Assembly: GCA_963682175.1 (NCBI GenBank)
Contig: OY821786.1
Location: 32,233,501-32,297,500, forward strand
Origin: Triglochin maritima
Taxonomy: Eukaryota > Streptophyta > Magnoliopsida > Alismatales > Juncaginaceae
Length of the DNA stretch: 64,000 nucleotides
Direction: 5' to 3'
Within the stretch, counting starts at the first letter, position 1, and the number at the start of each line of letters is the position of its first letter. The position numbers were made by a program, and so were the translations under genes. The notes beneath the pieces were generated by a model. That model was not told the origin of the DNA. It did no database searches and worked only from the letters and a program-made list of their open reading frames with translations. Positions 48,257-59,570 of this stretch are shown here, piece by piece.

Positions 48257-49172
48257 TGTTAGGAACCTAACCTGGCTAGTGTACTAATCCCGTGATTAGT
48301 GGAGGTTTAAAATGGCGAATGAGTAGATGCACAGTGGGCTCGTGATGGGTGAGGGTTGTAGGGAGGCGAGTTACTGTTGGCACGGGTTTTTTTGGCTCTA
48401 AAGGAAACCAACATCTTCTTTTTCTCCTTCACCTCACCTCTCTTACTTCTTCCTTCCTTTCTGTCGATCCAGAGGGCATACGGCGGCTCCGACGGGTGCT
48501 GACAAGCTTGGAGCAGTGGAGGCGCGGGCGTGACTTAAGTGACCGGCTTCTTCCTGAGGTATGCCGGCTTACTAGTTTGGTTTGTTGCTCACCCATGTTG
48601 GGGTGAGATGTGGTCGGGGTTGCTGTCGACCAACAGTGCCTTCGGGCGGTCGACCGGTTGCATGTATGCTGGTGGGTTGGAGATTTTCTATCGGATTTCG
48701 GTAGACCGTCCTTAACTTTTGGTTCGACGGGAGTTAAGTGTACTTAACTTTTATGCATGTTGTTCGACCGATTTTGTTATATTGTTCGACTGATACATGA
48801 CGTAGACTATTAGGATGACCTTGATAGTTTTCGATCGACTGAGACTCCTGTGTCGGTCGACCAAATAGACTTTTATGATTTTGACAGACTCTGGATTTTA
48901 ACCTCGTGTTCGGTCGACCGGTTTTAGATTGTTATCCGTCCGTTTGGACTTAAGTGATACGCAGAATAGTTCGACCGTTGAAGACTTTCGGTCGATCGAT
49001 TAGGCTTTTTCGGTCGACCGTTTGTACGTAGAACTGAATTCCTGGTCCTTGTGTTGTGTCAACTTTGTCCACGGAAACCATGTCCTCGCTTAGAGCGTGA
49101 GTCGGGAGGTGATAGTGAGTATGTGCTCGTGCCTACCCAGGTTGGTGCCGGTTTACAACCGACCTGCTTACA
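48257..49172 (+). repeat. Tekay 5' LTR attached to the element body
   Basis: Identical in layout to 24164-25079. It starts TGTTAGGAACC and ends CTTACA. Its sequence does not match the 3' LTR (53580-55687) beyond a weak resemblance at the start (TGTG..GATCCTAATCC versus TGTTAGGAACCTAACC) and the shared GGTCGACC-type sites (48619-49028). It has neither the spaced-core array nor the AT-rich end. Confidence 0.8.
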
Positions 49173-49175
49173 ACT

Positions 49176-49187
49176 TGGTATCAGAGC
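49176..49187 (+). promoter_or_regulatory. Tekay tRNA-Met primer binding site
   Basis: TGGTATCAGAGC, exact match to the plant initiator-tRNA-Met primer site, 3 nt downstream of the LTR. Gag starts about 110 bp further on. Confidence 0.95.
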
Positions 49188-49294
49188 GGTCAGTTGCAGT
49201 GTCCTTTTATCCAAACAAGTCACCCTTAGAGTTTTAGAGTCTGCATTAGTTCATGCATTCATGGTTTTGATGTGTGTTGTTTCTTTGTGTATAG

Positions 49295-50262
49295 ATGCAT
49301 CCGAGACGCGTGAGACCTCCCCCACGGGACCGCGACACCAGTGGGGATACTGGGAGTACGGACTGGGCTGAGGAGCGACGGATGCTCTATGACACGGTGA
49401 GGCGACTGGGAGCGATGCTGGATTGCCAGTCAGGCAGAGGAGAGCCAGCGGCGGCAGGAGCGATGCTCGACCGTTTTATGAGACGGCACCCGCCTACCTT
49501 TGACGGTAGAGGAGAGTCTGAGGCTGCGGAGGACTGGGTCCTGAAGATTCAGGAGATCCGTACGACTGGTGGAGGACCACATCTGCAGTGATGTTTGAGG
49601 GCAGGACTGAGGTCAGCTGGGAGGAATTCTTGCGGGAGTTCAACGAGCAGTATTTTCCATAGCATGTCAGAGATGGGAGAAGAGAGGAGTTTATGACTCT
49701 CGAGCAGGGAGAGGCGACCCTGGCTGAGTATACCCGGAGGTTCAACGCGCTGGAGCGTTACTGTCCGGAGATTTGTGTGGCACCGCTGCAGAGGGCGAGG
49801 AAGTTTATACGGGGGCTGAGGAAGCACCTCCGTACTCAGGTGACTTATAGTATGCCACAGACGCTGGCGGATGCCGTGCGGTTTGCGACGATCGGAGGAG
49901 GTGGGTCAGTGGACGTTCGGAAGCACCTCCGTACTCAGGAGAGCACTGGGGAAGGTCAGTGGACGTTCGGGAGCTCCGCTAGCAGGGAACCCGGGCAAGA
50001 GGCCCCGGATCGGAGGAGGTGGGTCAGGCCAGCTTGAGGCGTGCAGAGGTTGTGGCAGAGTTCACTCCGGAGAGTGTTGGGGTCGTGGGGTTTGTCACGG
50101 GTGTGGCATGCCAGACCACTTTGTGCGAGATTGTCCGAGCGGGCCAGGTGAGTCCAGCAGGCATTCAGGGCACACCAGCAGCAGGCAGAGGCGGAGGTCG
50201 CCGACCATTTGCGCCGCCACAACAGGGTCAGAGGACTGGACGAGTCTTTACCATCTAGGCAG
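49295..50262 (+). pseudogene. Ty3/gypsy (Tekay-type) gag, broken
   Basis: The N-terminal part has RFMRRHPPTFDGRGE and AEDWVLKIQEI, the usual plant Ty3 gag entry. A deletion and frameshift after about 49560 remove the middle. Reading resumes with WEEFLREFNEQYFP, a TAG at 49660-49662, then EEFMTLEQGEATLAEYTRRF and ERYCPEI. A ~45-bp duplication (CAGTGGACGTTCGG repeated at about 49908 and 49957) and a frameshift follow. The nucleic-acid-binding zinc knuckle is intact as CHGCGMPDHFVRDC at about 50095-50137 in another frame. No full Gag can be made. Confidence 0.88.
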
Positions 50263-50285
50263 ATGAGGCGAGAGACGCCAGCACG

Positions 50286-50566
50286 GTGGTGGAATGTACG
50301 TTCTTTGTTGCTGGGTTGAGTGTGAGAGTGTTGTTTGATTGTGGGGCCACACACTCGTTCATCTCGAAGCGATTTGCGAGCGTGTTGGGCCGTACCTCTG
50401 CGATGTTGACTGCCACGTTGGAAGTCAGCACACCCTTGGGTCTGGTGGGCATTGTGGGGAGCTTTCTTCCCAGCGCCACGATTGTTTCGGGAGATCAGGA
50501 GTTTCCGGCTCACCTGATCTTGTTACCGATGGAGGACTTCGACGACATACTGGGGATGGATTGACT
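50286..50566 (+). pseudogene. Ty3/gypsy protease, altered active site
   Basis: The aspartic protease region reads VLFDCGATHSFISKRFA, where the family has D-S/T-G at the active site; the middle residue is Cys here. The ILGMD flap-end motif closes the domain, followed directly by a TGA at 50562-50564 where Trp is usual (family: GMDWL). It normally cleaves the polyprotein. It sits between the gag zinc knuckle and the reverse transcriptase, as in all Ty3 elements. Confidence 0.82.
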
Positions 50567-50579
50567 GTCCTAGTACGAT

Positions 50580-52082
50580 GTGCGAGTGTTGTGTTGGGAG
50601 AAGAAGATCCTGCTCCCGAGGAAGGGTCTACCTGATGTTCTGATCATTGGGACGAAGGATGGGGGGGGCAGAGTGATCGTATCAGCAGTGAGGTCACAAA
50701 GGTTATTGCAGCAGGGTTGCAGAGCTTTTGTGGCCACTTTGGTAGTTCCAGATCCAGAGGCGAGGAGATTGGAGGACATTGAGATTGTTCGGGAGTTCCC
50801 TGAGGTATTTTCCGATGATATCTCCGGGTTGCCGCCTCATAGAGAGATTGAGTTTGGGATCGATTTGGTAGCTGGGACTAGGCCGCAGTCGAAGGCGCCG
50901 TATCGGATGACACCTGCTGAGCTGGCAGAGCTGAAGAAGCAGTTGCAGGATCTGATGGATACATGGTTTATCCTCCCCAGTACTCTTCGTGAAGAAGAAG
51001 GATCGATCGCTGCGGATGTGTATTGACTACAGGATGCTGATCAAGGTTACCATTAGGAATTGGTATCCCTTGCCTAGGATCGAGGACCTGTTTGACCAGT
51101 TGCAGTCAGTGCAGGTGTTCTCGAAGATTGATCTGCGATCCGGTTATCATCAGTTGAGGATCAGAGAGGCAGATGTGCAGAAGACAGCTTTCAGGACGAG
51201 GTACATGCATTACGAGTTTTTGGTGATGTCGTTCGGGTTGACGAACGCGCCTGCAACGTTTATGGATTTGATGAACCAGACATTCAGTCAGTACCTCGAC
51301 CGGTTTGTGATTGTCTTCGTGGATGATATTTTGGTCTACTCGCCAGATGTGGAGCAGCATCGAGAGCACTTGAGAGTCGTACTTGGCATTTTGAGGGATC
51401 ATGAGTTGTATGCCAAGTTTTCGAAGTGCGAGTTCTGGCTGAGCAGTGTCGCCTTCCTAGGCACATCATATCAGGAGAGGGGATTTCGGTAGTTCCAGCG
51501 AAGGTTGAGGCCGTTACGCAGTGGAGAGCCCCGACGAGTGTGGCAGAGGTCAGGAGCTTTGTGGGTCTGGCATGTTATTATCGCCGTTTTATCCAGGATT
51601 TCTCGAGGTTGGCTTCGCCGTTGACGGCTTTGACGCGGAAGGACGTTGAGTTCGTGTGGTCCCAGAAGTGCGAGGACAGTTTCCAGGAACTAAAGAGTCG
51701 GCTGACGACTGTTCCAGTTCTGACAGTTCCCAGTGGTAGTGGTGGGTTTGTGTTTTACAGTGACGCGTCAGGCGTTGGACTGGGATGCGTACTCATGCAG
51801 CACGGGCAGGTGGTTGCATATGCTTCGAGGCAGTTGAAGGTGCACGAGAGGAATCGCCCCACTCATGATTTGGAGTTGGCGGCGGTCATGCACGCTTTGA
51901 AGACTTGGAGGCATTACTTGTATGGCGAGCGGTTCGAGGTTTTCACTGATCATCAGAGCCTAAAGTATTTGTTTTCACAGAAGGAGCTAAATATGAGGCA
52001 GCGCAGATGACTCAAGCTGATTAAGGATTATGATTTCACCATCTCGTACCATCCGGGGAAGGCAAATTCAGTTGATGATGCT
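50580..52082 (+). pseudogene. Ty3/gypsy reverse transcriptase-RNase H, frameshifted
   Basis: Motifs in order: EFPEVFSDDISGLPPHREIE, APYRMTPAELAELKKQL, frameshift at about 50985, [60 protein letters not shown], catalytic FVDDILVYS (about 51315-51340), then a frameshift near 51460. The connection domain follows ([15 protein letters not shown]). RNase H has its acidic residues in [20 protein letters not shown] and FTDHQSL. TGA at 52008-52010 replaces Trp in the QRRWLKL-type motif. The catalytic residues survive; the frame does not. Confidence 0.9.
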
Positions 52083-52980
52083 TTGAGCAGGAAGGTGGAG
52101 GTTACCGCAACAGGTATGTGTATCGAGGAGTGGAAGCTGCTCGAGGCGTTGACCGAGTGGAGACCGTTCACCGATGAGTCACGAGGTGCAGTGATTGCCG
52201 GGCTGAGAGTGGAGCCTCAGTTGGTCTCGAGTATTTTTAAGGCTCAGAGTGCTGATGATGAGTTAGCTGGGTTGTTACAGTTAGCTGCCAGAGATGGGTC
52301 AGATTTCAGTATTGGAGTTGATGGTGGGCTGAGGTTCAGAGGTCGTGTCTGGGTGCCGAAAGGAGGAGATCTGAGGAAGGACATTCTGGAGGAGGCGCAT
52401 AGATCTCGTTATTCGATCCACCCGGGCAGCACGAAGATGTATAGAGATCTTCAGAGGAATTTCTGGTGGAAGAGGATGAAGACGGAGATCGCAGAGTTTG
52501 TTGACAGATGTCTGATTTGTCAACAGGTGAAGATTGAGCACCGGAAACCTGTAGGGCCGATGCAGAGGATCGAGCTTCCAGAGTGGAAGTGGGAGCACGT
52601 GACGATGGATTTTGTCACTGGGCTGCCGAGGACGAGAGGATTCCATGACACGATATGGGTTATAATCGATCGACTGACCAACGCGCATTTCTTAGCTATT
52701 CGGACCACTTTACCTCTGGAGGGTCTAGCTAAGTTGTACATTGAGGAGATTGTCAGACTTCATGGAGTACCCGTGAGTATTATCTCAGATCGAGATCCGA
52801 GGTTCACTTCCAGATTCTGGGGGACTTTGCAGCAGGCCTTGGGCAGGTCATTGGGACGAGCATTTGTCGTTAATCGAGTTCGCCTACAACAACAGCTACC
52901 ATTCGAGCATTGGGATGACACCGTACGAGGCCCTATACGGGAGGCCTTGTAGATCACCGTATGCTGGAGTGATGTAGGCG
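52083..52980 (+). pseudogene. Ty3/gypsy integrase with catalytic-core deletion
   Basis: The HHCC zinc finger is present: [20 protein letters not shown] and later [10 protein letters not shown]. The first two catalytic Asp residues are in TMDFVTGLP and IISDRDPRF. After LQQALG (about 52845) the segment with the third catalytic residue (the QSER-type Glu) is deleted. The sequence resumes, frame-shifted, in the [20 protein letters not shown] region (about 52868-52950). Strand transfer activity is therefore impossible. Confidence 0.88.
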
Positions 52981-53006
52981 AAAGACCGCTAGTTGGTCCT
53001 GAGATT

Positions 53007-53546
53007 GTGCAGATGTATGCTGAGAAAGTTGATGTGATCAGGAAGAGACTAGCGACAACTCAGAGCAGACAGAAGAGCTACGCTGATAGGCGCAGACGAG
53101 AGCTGAGGTTTGAGGTAGGTGACCACGTCTTCCTGAAGATTTCACAATCTCGAAGAGTGATGAGGTTCGGGAAGAAGGGGAAGCTCAGCCCGAGGTATGT
53201 TGGACCGTTTGAGATCCTCGATCGGGTTGGAGAGGTTGCCTACAGGGTTGCGCTGCCGCCGCAGTTTTCTGGTCTTCACAACGTCTTCCATGTTTCGATC
53301 TTGAGGAAGTACGTAGCAGATCCTTCTCACGTGATTCAGTTGGAGGTTCCAGAGATCTGTCAGGATTAGTCTCTTGAGGAGAGACTGGTGGAGATTGTGG
53401 ATCGGATGGAGCATCAGTTGAGGAGGAGGACCATTCCGATGGTGAAGGTCAGGTGGCAGCACCACAGTGAGCGAGAGGCCACTTAGGAGATCGAGGAGGA
53501 GGTCCGGAAGGAGTTTCTGGAGTTGTTTGGTGAGCTTCGGTCTTAA
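53007..53546 (+). pseudogene. Integrase C-terminus and degenerate chromodomain
   Basis: QSRQKSYADRRRRELRFEVGD and FLKISQSRRVMRFGKKGKLS followed by PRYVGPFEILDRVGEVAYR form the GPY/F module, then LHNVFHVSILRKYV. After a TAG at 53367 come LRRRTIPMVKVRWQHHSEREAT and a TAG at 53484-53486 where Trp is usual. This tail, a chromodomain of the degenerate plant type, is characteristic of Tekay/Del chromoviruses. In such elements it may target heterochromatin. Confidence 0.85.
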
Positions 53547-53565
53547 TTTCGAGGACGAAATTCCT

Positions 53566-53579
53566 TTAGGAGGGTGGAT
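53566..53579 (+). promoter_or_regulatory. Polypurine tract before 3' LTR
   Basis: TTTAGGAGGGTGGAT, directly before the TGTGGGATCC LTR start and after the conserved TCGAGGACGAAATTC motif that ends Tekay/Del elements. It primes plus-strand synthesis. Confidence 0.8.
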
Positions 53580-54229
53580 TGTGGGATCCTAATCCTAATT
53601 GGGTTTTGTTGTTGATTAGGTGGTGATTAGGGGGAAATGGTGATGGATGGCTTGGATTGAAGATGGATGGATGAAGGGCTGAGATGGAGAGGAGATGAGA
53701 TGTGTAGTGGAGATGGAAAGGAAGGAATGGATAGTGAGGATGTGTTTTAGGGAGATATTTAGGAGTTTTTCCCTCTCTCTCTCTCGTTGCTCCCTCTCTC
53801 ACTCGTGATTCTCTCTCTCTCTCTCCTGCAGTGGTGGTGCTCCGGTGAAGAAGAGGTGATCTCCGGCGAGTCGAGTTCGGAGCCGTTTGTGGTGGAGGTG
53901 AGTTGATCGGTTGATAGCTCATCTCGTGGTTTCTGTTTTGGTCTCTCCCTCTACCTAACTCGTGTTTCGGTGGTTGTGGTTGGTTGTTGGAGGTTGCCGG
54001 AGGTGGTGAGTGGCTGTGGATCGTCGAGGAGGTGATTGATCGTCGTTTGGACGCGAGGTTCGTCGACAGTTCGTGAAGACGTGCTCGTGGAGGCGTCGTC
54101 GCGGTTCTTCAAAGGCTTCTTCAAGCCTTCCGGTATGTCAAGCCCGCTCACTTAGTTAGCGTGAGTATTTGGAAGTCGACGGTAGGCCTTTCGGCTTGTC
54201 GCAAGTAAATATGCAGCAGATTTCACTGC

Positions 54230-54790
54230 CTGATCGGTTGACCGGTTGGTGCAAACGGTTGACCGTTCGTGAAGAGAATTCGGGTTCTGCCTCAAATCTG
54301 TCGAACGATGCCCTTGGGGTGGTCGACCGATTGTGCATCGGAGGCAAAGCCTGGGGAGATTCGGTCGACCGTGTGCACCGTCATGGGTCGGATAGGGCGT
54401 TGACCATCCAAACGGTCGACCGCCTCTATGACTTCGTCCGACCGTGACTTAAGTGGATTGAGTGGTCGGTTCGACCGAATGTGGTTTCAGTCGACCGGAC
54501 TTGTTGCTGAGCGTGGGGGAACGCTCTGGAGGAATTCGGTCGACCGATGCGGCGTTCGACCAGATTCGTGGTGAGTGAGATTCCCTGGAGGAATTCGGTC
54601 GACCGAGGAGTGCTCGGAGTTCGACCGATTGGACGTTTTGTTCGTTGAACCTGGGAGTTGACCATCTAAACGGTCGACCGTCCCGTGATTTGGGTTCGAC
54701 CGAACGAGTGTGGTTTAGGGAAACGGTCGACCGAGGGAGTGTCGGTCGAGGTGTTTTGCCCTTTATTTGCTTGATTCGGTCGACCGGGAC
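54230..54790. promoter_or_regulatory. GGTCGACC/GGTTGACC motif cluster in 3' LTR
   Basis: Besides the sites shared with 16335-16720, this complete LTR adds TCGGTTGACCGGTTGG and ACGGTTGACCGTTC (54234-54270), GTGGTCGACCGATT (about 54319) and TTCGGTCGACCGTG (54360). Both the CG and TG centre types therefore occur in one LTR. Confidence 0.78.
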
Positions 54791-54922
54791 TTTTGGTTTG
54801 GTCGTCTGTTTGTGTCCAGTTTTGCACTATGGAGGCGCTGTTGTTGTGGTCGTCCGTGTGGGGCGAGTTGTGGTGCCGATGTTCTTCCGGCAAGTGTGCT
54901 AGGATGCACAAGTGTTGCGGTG

Positions 54923-55310
54923 GTTGGTTGAAAAAGACCTGGAGCCCCGTGACTGTGTGAGAGCTTGGGATTGGCTGAAAAAGGCCTGAGGCCCAGCTTA
55001 GAATGTGGTGTTGCGGTGGTTGGTTTAAAAAGACCTGGAGCACCGTAACTGTGTGAGAGTTGCAGTTGGTTGAAAAAGACCTGGAGCCCAGCTAGTCTGT
55101 GCGGGGTTGATTGAAAAAGACCTGGAGCTCTGTAGTGCGTTCGGGTTGGCTGAAAAAGGCCTGGAGCCTGAGCAGTTACCGCGTGTAGGGGTTGGTTGAA
55201 AAAGACCTAGAGCCTTTAGACGTTTGAGTTGGTTGAAAAAGACCTGGAGCCCAGCTTGGCGACGAGTGGTGTATGCTGTGGTTGGGTGAAAAAGCCCTGG
55301 AGCCCAGCCT
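54923..55310. repeat. Spaced-core array in 3' LTR
   Basis: Third occurrence of the nine-unit array described at 16850-17237, identical as far as I can see. Confidence 0.85.
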
Positions 55311-57737
55311 GTTGAGATGCTTTCTTGTTTAGTAGAATTGCATGCTAGGGTGCCTTTCATTTCATGCATTGTAGAGTTTGGCATACGGGGTTTCGTCAGG
55401 AAACTCAGACATTGTTGCATGTTTACTTTCAGGCCGCGAGCGGCGATATGGGGTGGTGACCGAGGAGAGGAGCACCGCTACCGGATCCAGATTTCTCTCA
55501 GTTGAGGTCGAGTGATTACTGCTTCCATTTGTATAGTCTTTTGATGTAATCACAACTTTTGAAATACTCTGATGTTCATATATATATTATATATGTTGAT
55601 GCACCTGTGTTTAGTATTTGTGTAATATCCTCTGTTGATTGTGTGTCATAAATTTTTTAAATTATCCACTGTATTGAGGATGTTACAATTGCAATCTCGA
55701 TTAAAATTAGAGCTCATTTAAAGATGTTATGAATATTTGTATATGTATTGGAAGTGCATTATTTATTTATTGACAGCCTTAAAATTTACTTAAGGAGTTA
55801 AGCGTATTTAGGACGTTATCTATTATTAATATAGATAATTATTAATGAAAGCAGTCATAATCAAGTTAAAGCTTTAATCAAGATGTTTAAGGAAATAACC
55901 CACATTTAAAGTAACTTTAGATAAAGATCTAAATTCGAAGAAAACACATTGACGTAAACATCCGTTAGAAAAGGAAAGATTTATATAAATTAAATGATGA
56001 TCCTTATTGTAACTTTCCGTTACAGAAAAGACTTTCGAAATTTAAAGAATTTTAATATGAAAGAGGGGGTTATCTATTTGAAGTCATCGGAAATATATCA
56101 ATGTATCCGTTAAAAAAGAGGATTCCAAAATCAAATTAATTTGAAAAAAACAGGTTTCAAAATTTAACGTTGCATTCAAATGATGACACTAACGGTAAGA
56201 ATTAAGAAACGGTAAGAAATTACCACCCGTTGGAAGAAACGGTAAGAAATTTAAAAAAAATTGAAAACGCTTTGAGTCTATATATTAGAGTCTCAATCCA
56301 TTCCCTCTTCCTCACATGTTCACTTCCTATTCTCGTTCTCTTTTCCTTTTCTTTGTTCTGCATAAATTTTTTGCCTTACATGTTTGTTAAAATTTGTTAT
56401 TCTGTTTTGCAGTGGTGTATATATCATTTGATGGAGTTGAATAACTTGACCCGATTTGGCAACCGATATGTTATTATGCTTCCGAGGAGTTGGCTGGTCT
56501 TCTGGTGTTTCAGCATAATCTTTATCTTCTGGGTATTCTTATTCTTAATATTCTCATGTTTCAGCATAATCTTAATCTTCTGGGTATTCTTGTTTGCATT
56601 TTGCCATCGGAATCGGGTATTGATATCTCCCAGATTATTATTACATCTCTCAGCTCTATTATTATTACACTATGGAACTTGTAGAAGGTGCAGGACTAGC
56701 ATATTTTGTTTTAGTTATCTTGTTTGTATATTTCCATTAGGAATTATTACATCAGTTGTCGTATTTTCGGTCTTTCCTTGTCGACTGCTAGAGGATTACA
56801 GAAGCATCTGCCTCTTGTACGTCTAGTTATTACAAGAGTGGAATTTATGTTTTGTCCAAGCTCCAATATGTATCGAGTTCCGGTCCCTATATGTTTCAAG
56901 CTGGGTTTCTATATTTTGCCAATGTCATCTTGTTTTGGTCTCGATCATGCCGTTATATTGGGGTTCTGATGTTTCATGGATTACATCTCTGAATATATAA
57001 TTTTGGCCTGAATATTGATGATGATGATGAGCTCAGGAGTCCAAGATGGTGAAATTGAATATTCCAAGCCACGCCTTATGGGAATTATATCACAACGATT
57101 AAATCTTTGTTCTGATCTTCATCTGCGAATCCCATCAATGTATGGATCATCTTGCGATATTCTTCCAAGTATGGTTTTCTTCTTAGCAACTAAAACAATA
57201 GCCATGTCTCTGAGACTCTGAGGTAATCAAACTCTACCAGATTTCTCACCTTATTGCATTTTTCTTTCTTTCTTTCTTTTTGCACGTGAGAGAATTTGCT
57301 TGTTTTGGATATTGTTAGCTTTGAATTATTGCAGTATCAAAAATGAAAATAGCAAATTGTTTATTCAAAAATGAAATAGCATTGCTTCCTATCACAGTTC
57401 TTTTAAATATCTGAAAATGTGAAATTTTATTTTTCAAATATAATTATTTTGACCAACATGGTCTGAATGTATCTTCAACTCACAAAGTCCAAAATGTGAT
57501 TGGAATATTCGAAGCCACGGCTTAGAGATGCTGCCATTTCATCTTGGCAACTATTATGTCTCCTTTTTTAATGGTCGTAAATTGTCAGTAAAGCATAATC
57601 TAATTTCAAAGTAATATTTATTCTTCTATGACTATATGCAACTCCGAATCTGACATCACGACGATCGTACGCTGAACAGTTATCTCTTCCTAAAGCTCCA
57701 ATATGTCACAAGTTCTGGTCTTCTTTTAGCTGAACAA

Positions 57738-57780
57738 TATGTATATATATATATATATGTATGTATATATATATATATGT
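57738..57780. repeat. AT/GTAT microsatellite
   Basis: Alternating TATATA with interspersed GTATGTA, replacing a short segment present in H1 and H2. Confidence 0.9.
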
Positions 57781-59061
57781 CCTGATGCTCAGAGCATGTC
57801 AAATATGCGATTAATTCTTTGATTCCTGCTTGATGATCTTCATCTGCGAATCCCACGAATTTCTTCAGAGCTTGTTTTGTCTTAGTGACTAAAACAACAA
57901 CCATGTCTCCGAGGTAATCAAAGTCTACCAAATTTCTCACCTTATTGCTTTTTTTGGGGGGTTCAAAGCACTGCAATCTTTATTTAATTTCCTAATAGAT
58001 CTTTTTTTCCCAATCATACATTGCCACCTGGCATTACTTCATAGCGGATGTAACAAACTCACACAACAAACCCATGGTTAACAACCAACTATATACACTA
58101 GTTCCTTACATCTTCAAATTGATTTATTTTGACCAATATGGTCCGAATGTCTCTTCAACTTGAACACAGTTCACAAGTCGAAAATATGATTGGAATATTC
58201 GAAGCCATGGCTTACCGATGTTTTCGCGACATTTTTCCAAGTGGTTTTGTGCACGTCTCTACGTCTGAGGTCAATGCTATCAGGTATGTGCTCATTTACC
58301 ATTTCTGAATTACCTGCTTAATATTATTTATATTCCTCTCTTTTTTAACTTCCTGTTTTTTTGCAGTTTAGAAATTTCATTGTGTGAACTTCTGTTTCAA
58401 TTGAATTCTATATAAATTCTTCTGTTTTTTTTGTCTTGCCAATGTTGATTAATACCTCAAAATCCAAAAAGTTTATTGAACATAACCGAACCGACAGTAG
58501 TTGGTCGTGTGCATTTATAATTACTTGAACCTTCGTCTAGAAGACTTTGATATCTGTAACCAGACTCGCTTAATTGATACATCAAGGAATATTCCATGTC
58601 TTGAGATAGTCGAGACTAGAAAATTATTGATACATCAAGGATTCAACTACTCATTTACACATTCCCTACATTATGGAATGAGGCTGGGGGTTATTACCTT
58701 AATCCCACTCTTAACATGGTGGGATTAATGCTAATGCTTGGTTTCTCCCATTTTACAACCTCACCGTCACACTTAATGCTCTTCTTGTCTCTCCAAAGCT
58801 TCGATCAATCCTCCACTCCTCTAACCTGATCAGTCATCTCTCCATTCTTTTTACGTCAGAGATTTAGAGCAATGTTGATATTTACTTTGACTTGTGCACA
58901 GTTCAGTTAGTTCTCTCCAAATATTGGTATTTGTATTTCAAATCTCTCTCTCTCTCTCCAAAATATTGACATTTCCAATAAACGAGGGGGTTGTATTACT
59001 TGTATAACTTGTTTCTTTTGAATTTATAGCAGTATTCAAAAAGAAGTTACAAAAGGTGATA

Positions 59062-59570
59062 TTATCTGACGTTGTAAAGTCGTCCGAATTTAATTAAATC
59101 GTAGCTGCCAATTACCATTTTGTTCTTCACACAGTTCATTTAAACCCATTATGTTTCGTAAAAAATAATAAAAAAATTGGGACGTCTACCTTAGACGCCC
59201 CTCCCATGGTGGGGACGTCTGCCTTAGACGTATTTTTTTTTTAAATTTGAATTTATACGGTGTGTTATTTTAGGTTCCGTTGTAAGATTTCGGTAGTGAC
59301 ATGGTAGAAAAAACACAAACGTAAATAAACGGGTAAACGGATTAATATCCGGCAGACGCCCCCGGATTTTTTATTTTTATATATATTTTTACTAAAAAGA
59401 AGTTGGAAATTTTATTATATTTGAGTGCACCGGGACGTCCGTTGTTTCTTTTCCTAACCTCCGAGACATTGTTTTTGATGATTAAGACGAAGTCGAAGAG
59501 ATAGTGGTGGTGGAGGAGTGAAATGAAGAGAGATATGAGTAGAAATGAGAGAGCAAAACAGTAATCTACG
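59062..59570. mobile_element. ~0.5 kb insertion unique to H3
   Basis: At this place H2 reads GGTAATATCATGC then TTAAATTACTTGC (about 21165-21185), while H3 has about 510 extra bases. The insert has a repeated GGGACGTCT.CCTTAGACG unit (59180-59230), further GACGCCCC and GGGACGTCC motifs, and a GA-rich 3' part. No terminal inverted repeat or clear target duplication was found, so the element type is open. Confidence 0.5.

Larger units (their letters stand above)
25235..49327. repeat. 24.09 kb tandem duplication, copy 2
   Basis: It repeats 1141-25234 with all elements in the same order and the same inactivating mutations. Its right end runs without a break into the rest of the Tekay gag, showing that this copy keeps the original right flank. 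The left join shares only a single G with the two parental flanks (CACGGG and CTAGCG). Confidence 0.97.
53580..55687 (+). repeat. Tekay 3' LTR (2.1 kb)
   Basis: It starts TGTGGGATCCTAATCC after the polypurine tract and ends GAGGATGTTACA at the border of H3. In order: a pyrimidine-rich CTCTCTCT stretch (53770-53826), a promoter-distal GC-rich part, the palindrome cluster (54230-54790), the spaced-core array (54923-55310) and an AT-rich end. The part from 54382 on is apparently identical to 16309-17614 and 40402-41707. It does not match the 5' LTR. The 118-aa minus frame at 53566-53922 covers the polypurine tract and simple repeats and is not a gene. Confidence 0.88.

Noticed and set aside
49956..50513. 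185-aa minus-strand protein
   Set aside because: It is antisense to the gag zinc knuckle and protease of the Tekay element, where the plus strand carries recognisable domains.
48257..55687. A single normal Tekay insertion with 4-bp target duplication ATTG
   Set aside because: Both outer flanks carry ATTG, but the two LTRs differ strongly and the host flanks come from opposite ends of the module, so one simple insertion does not fit.
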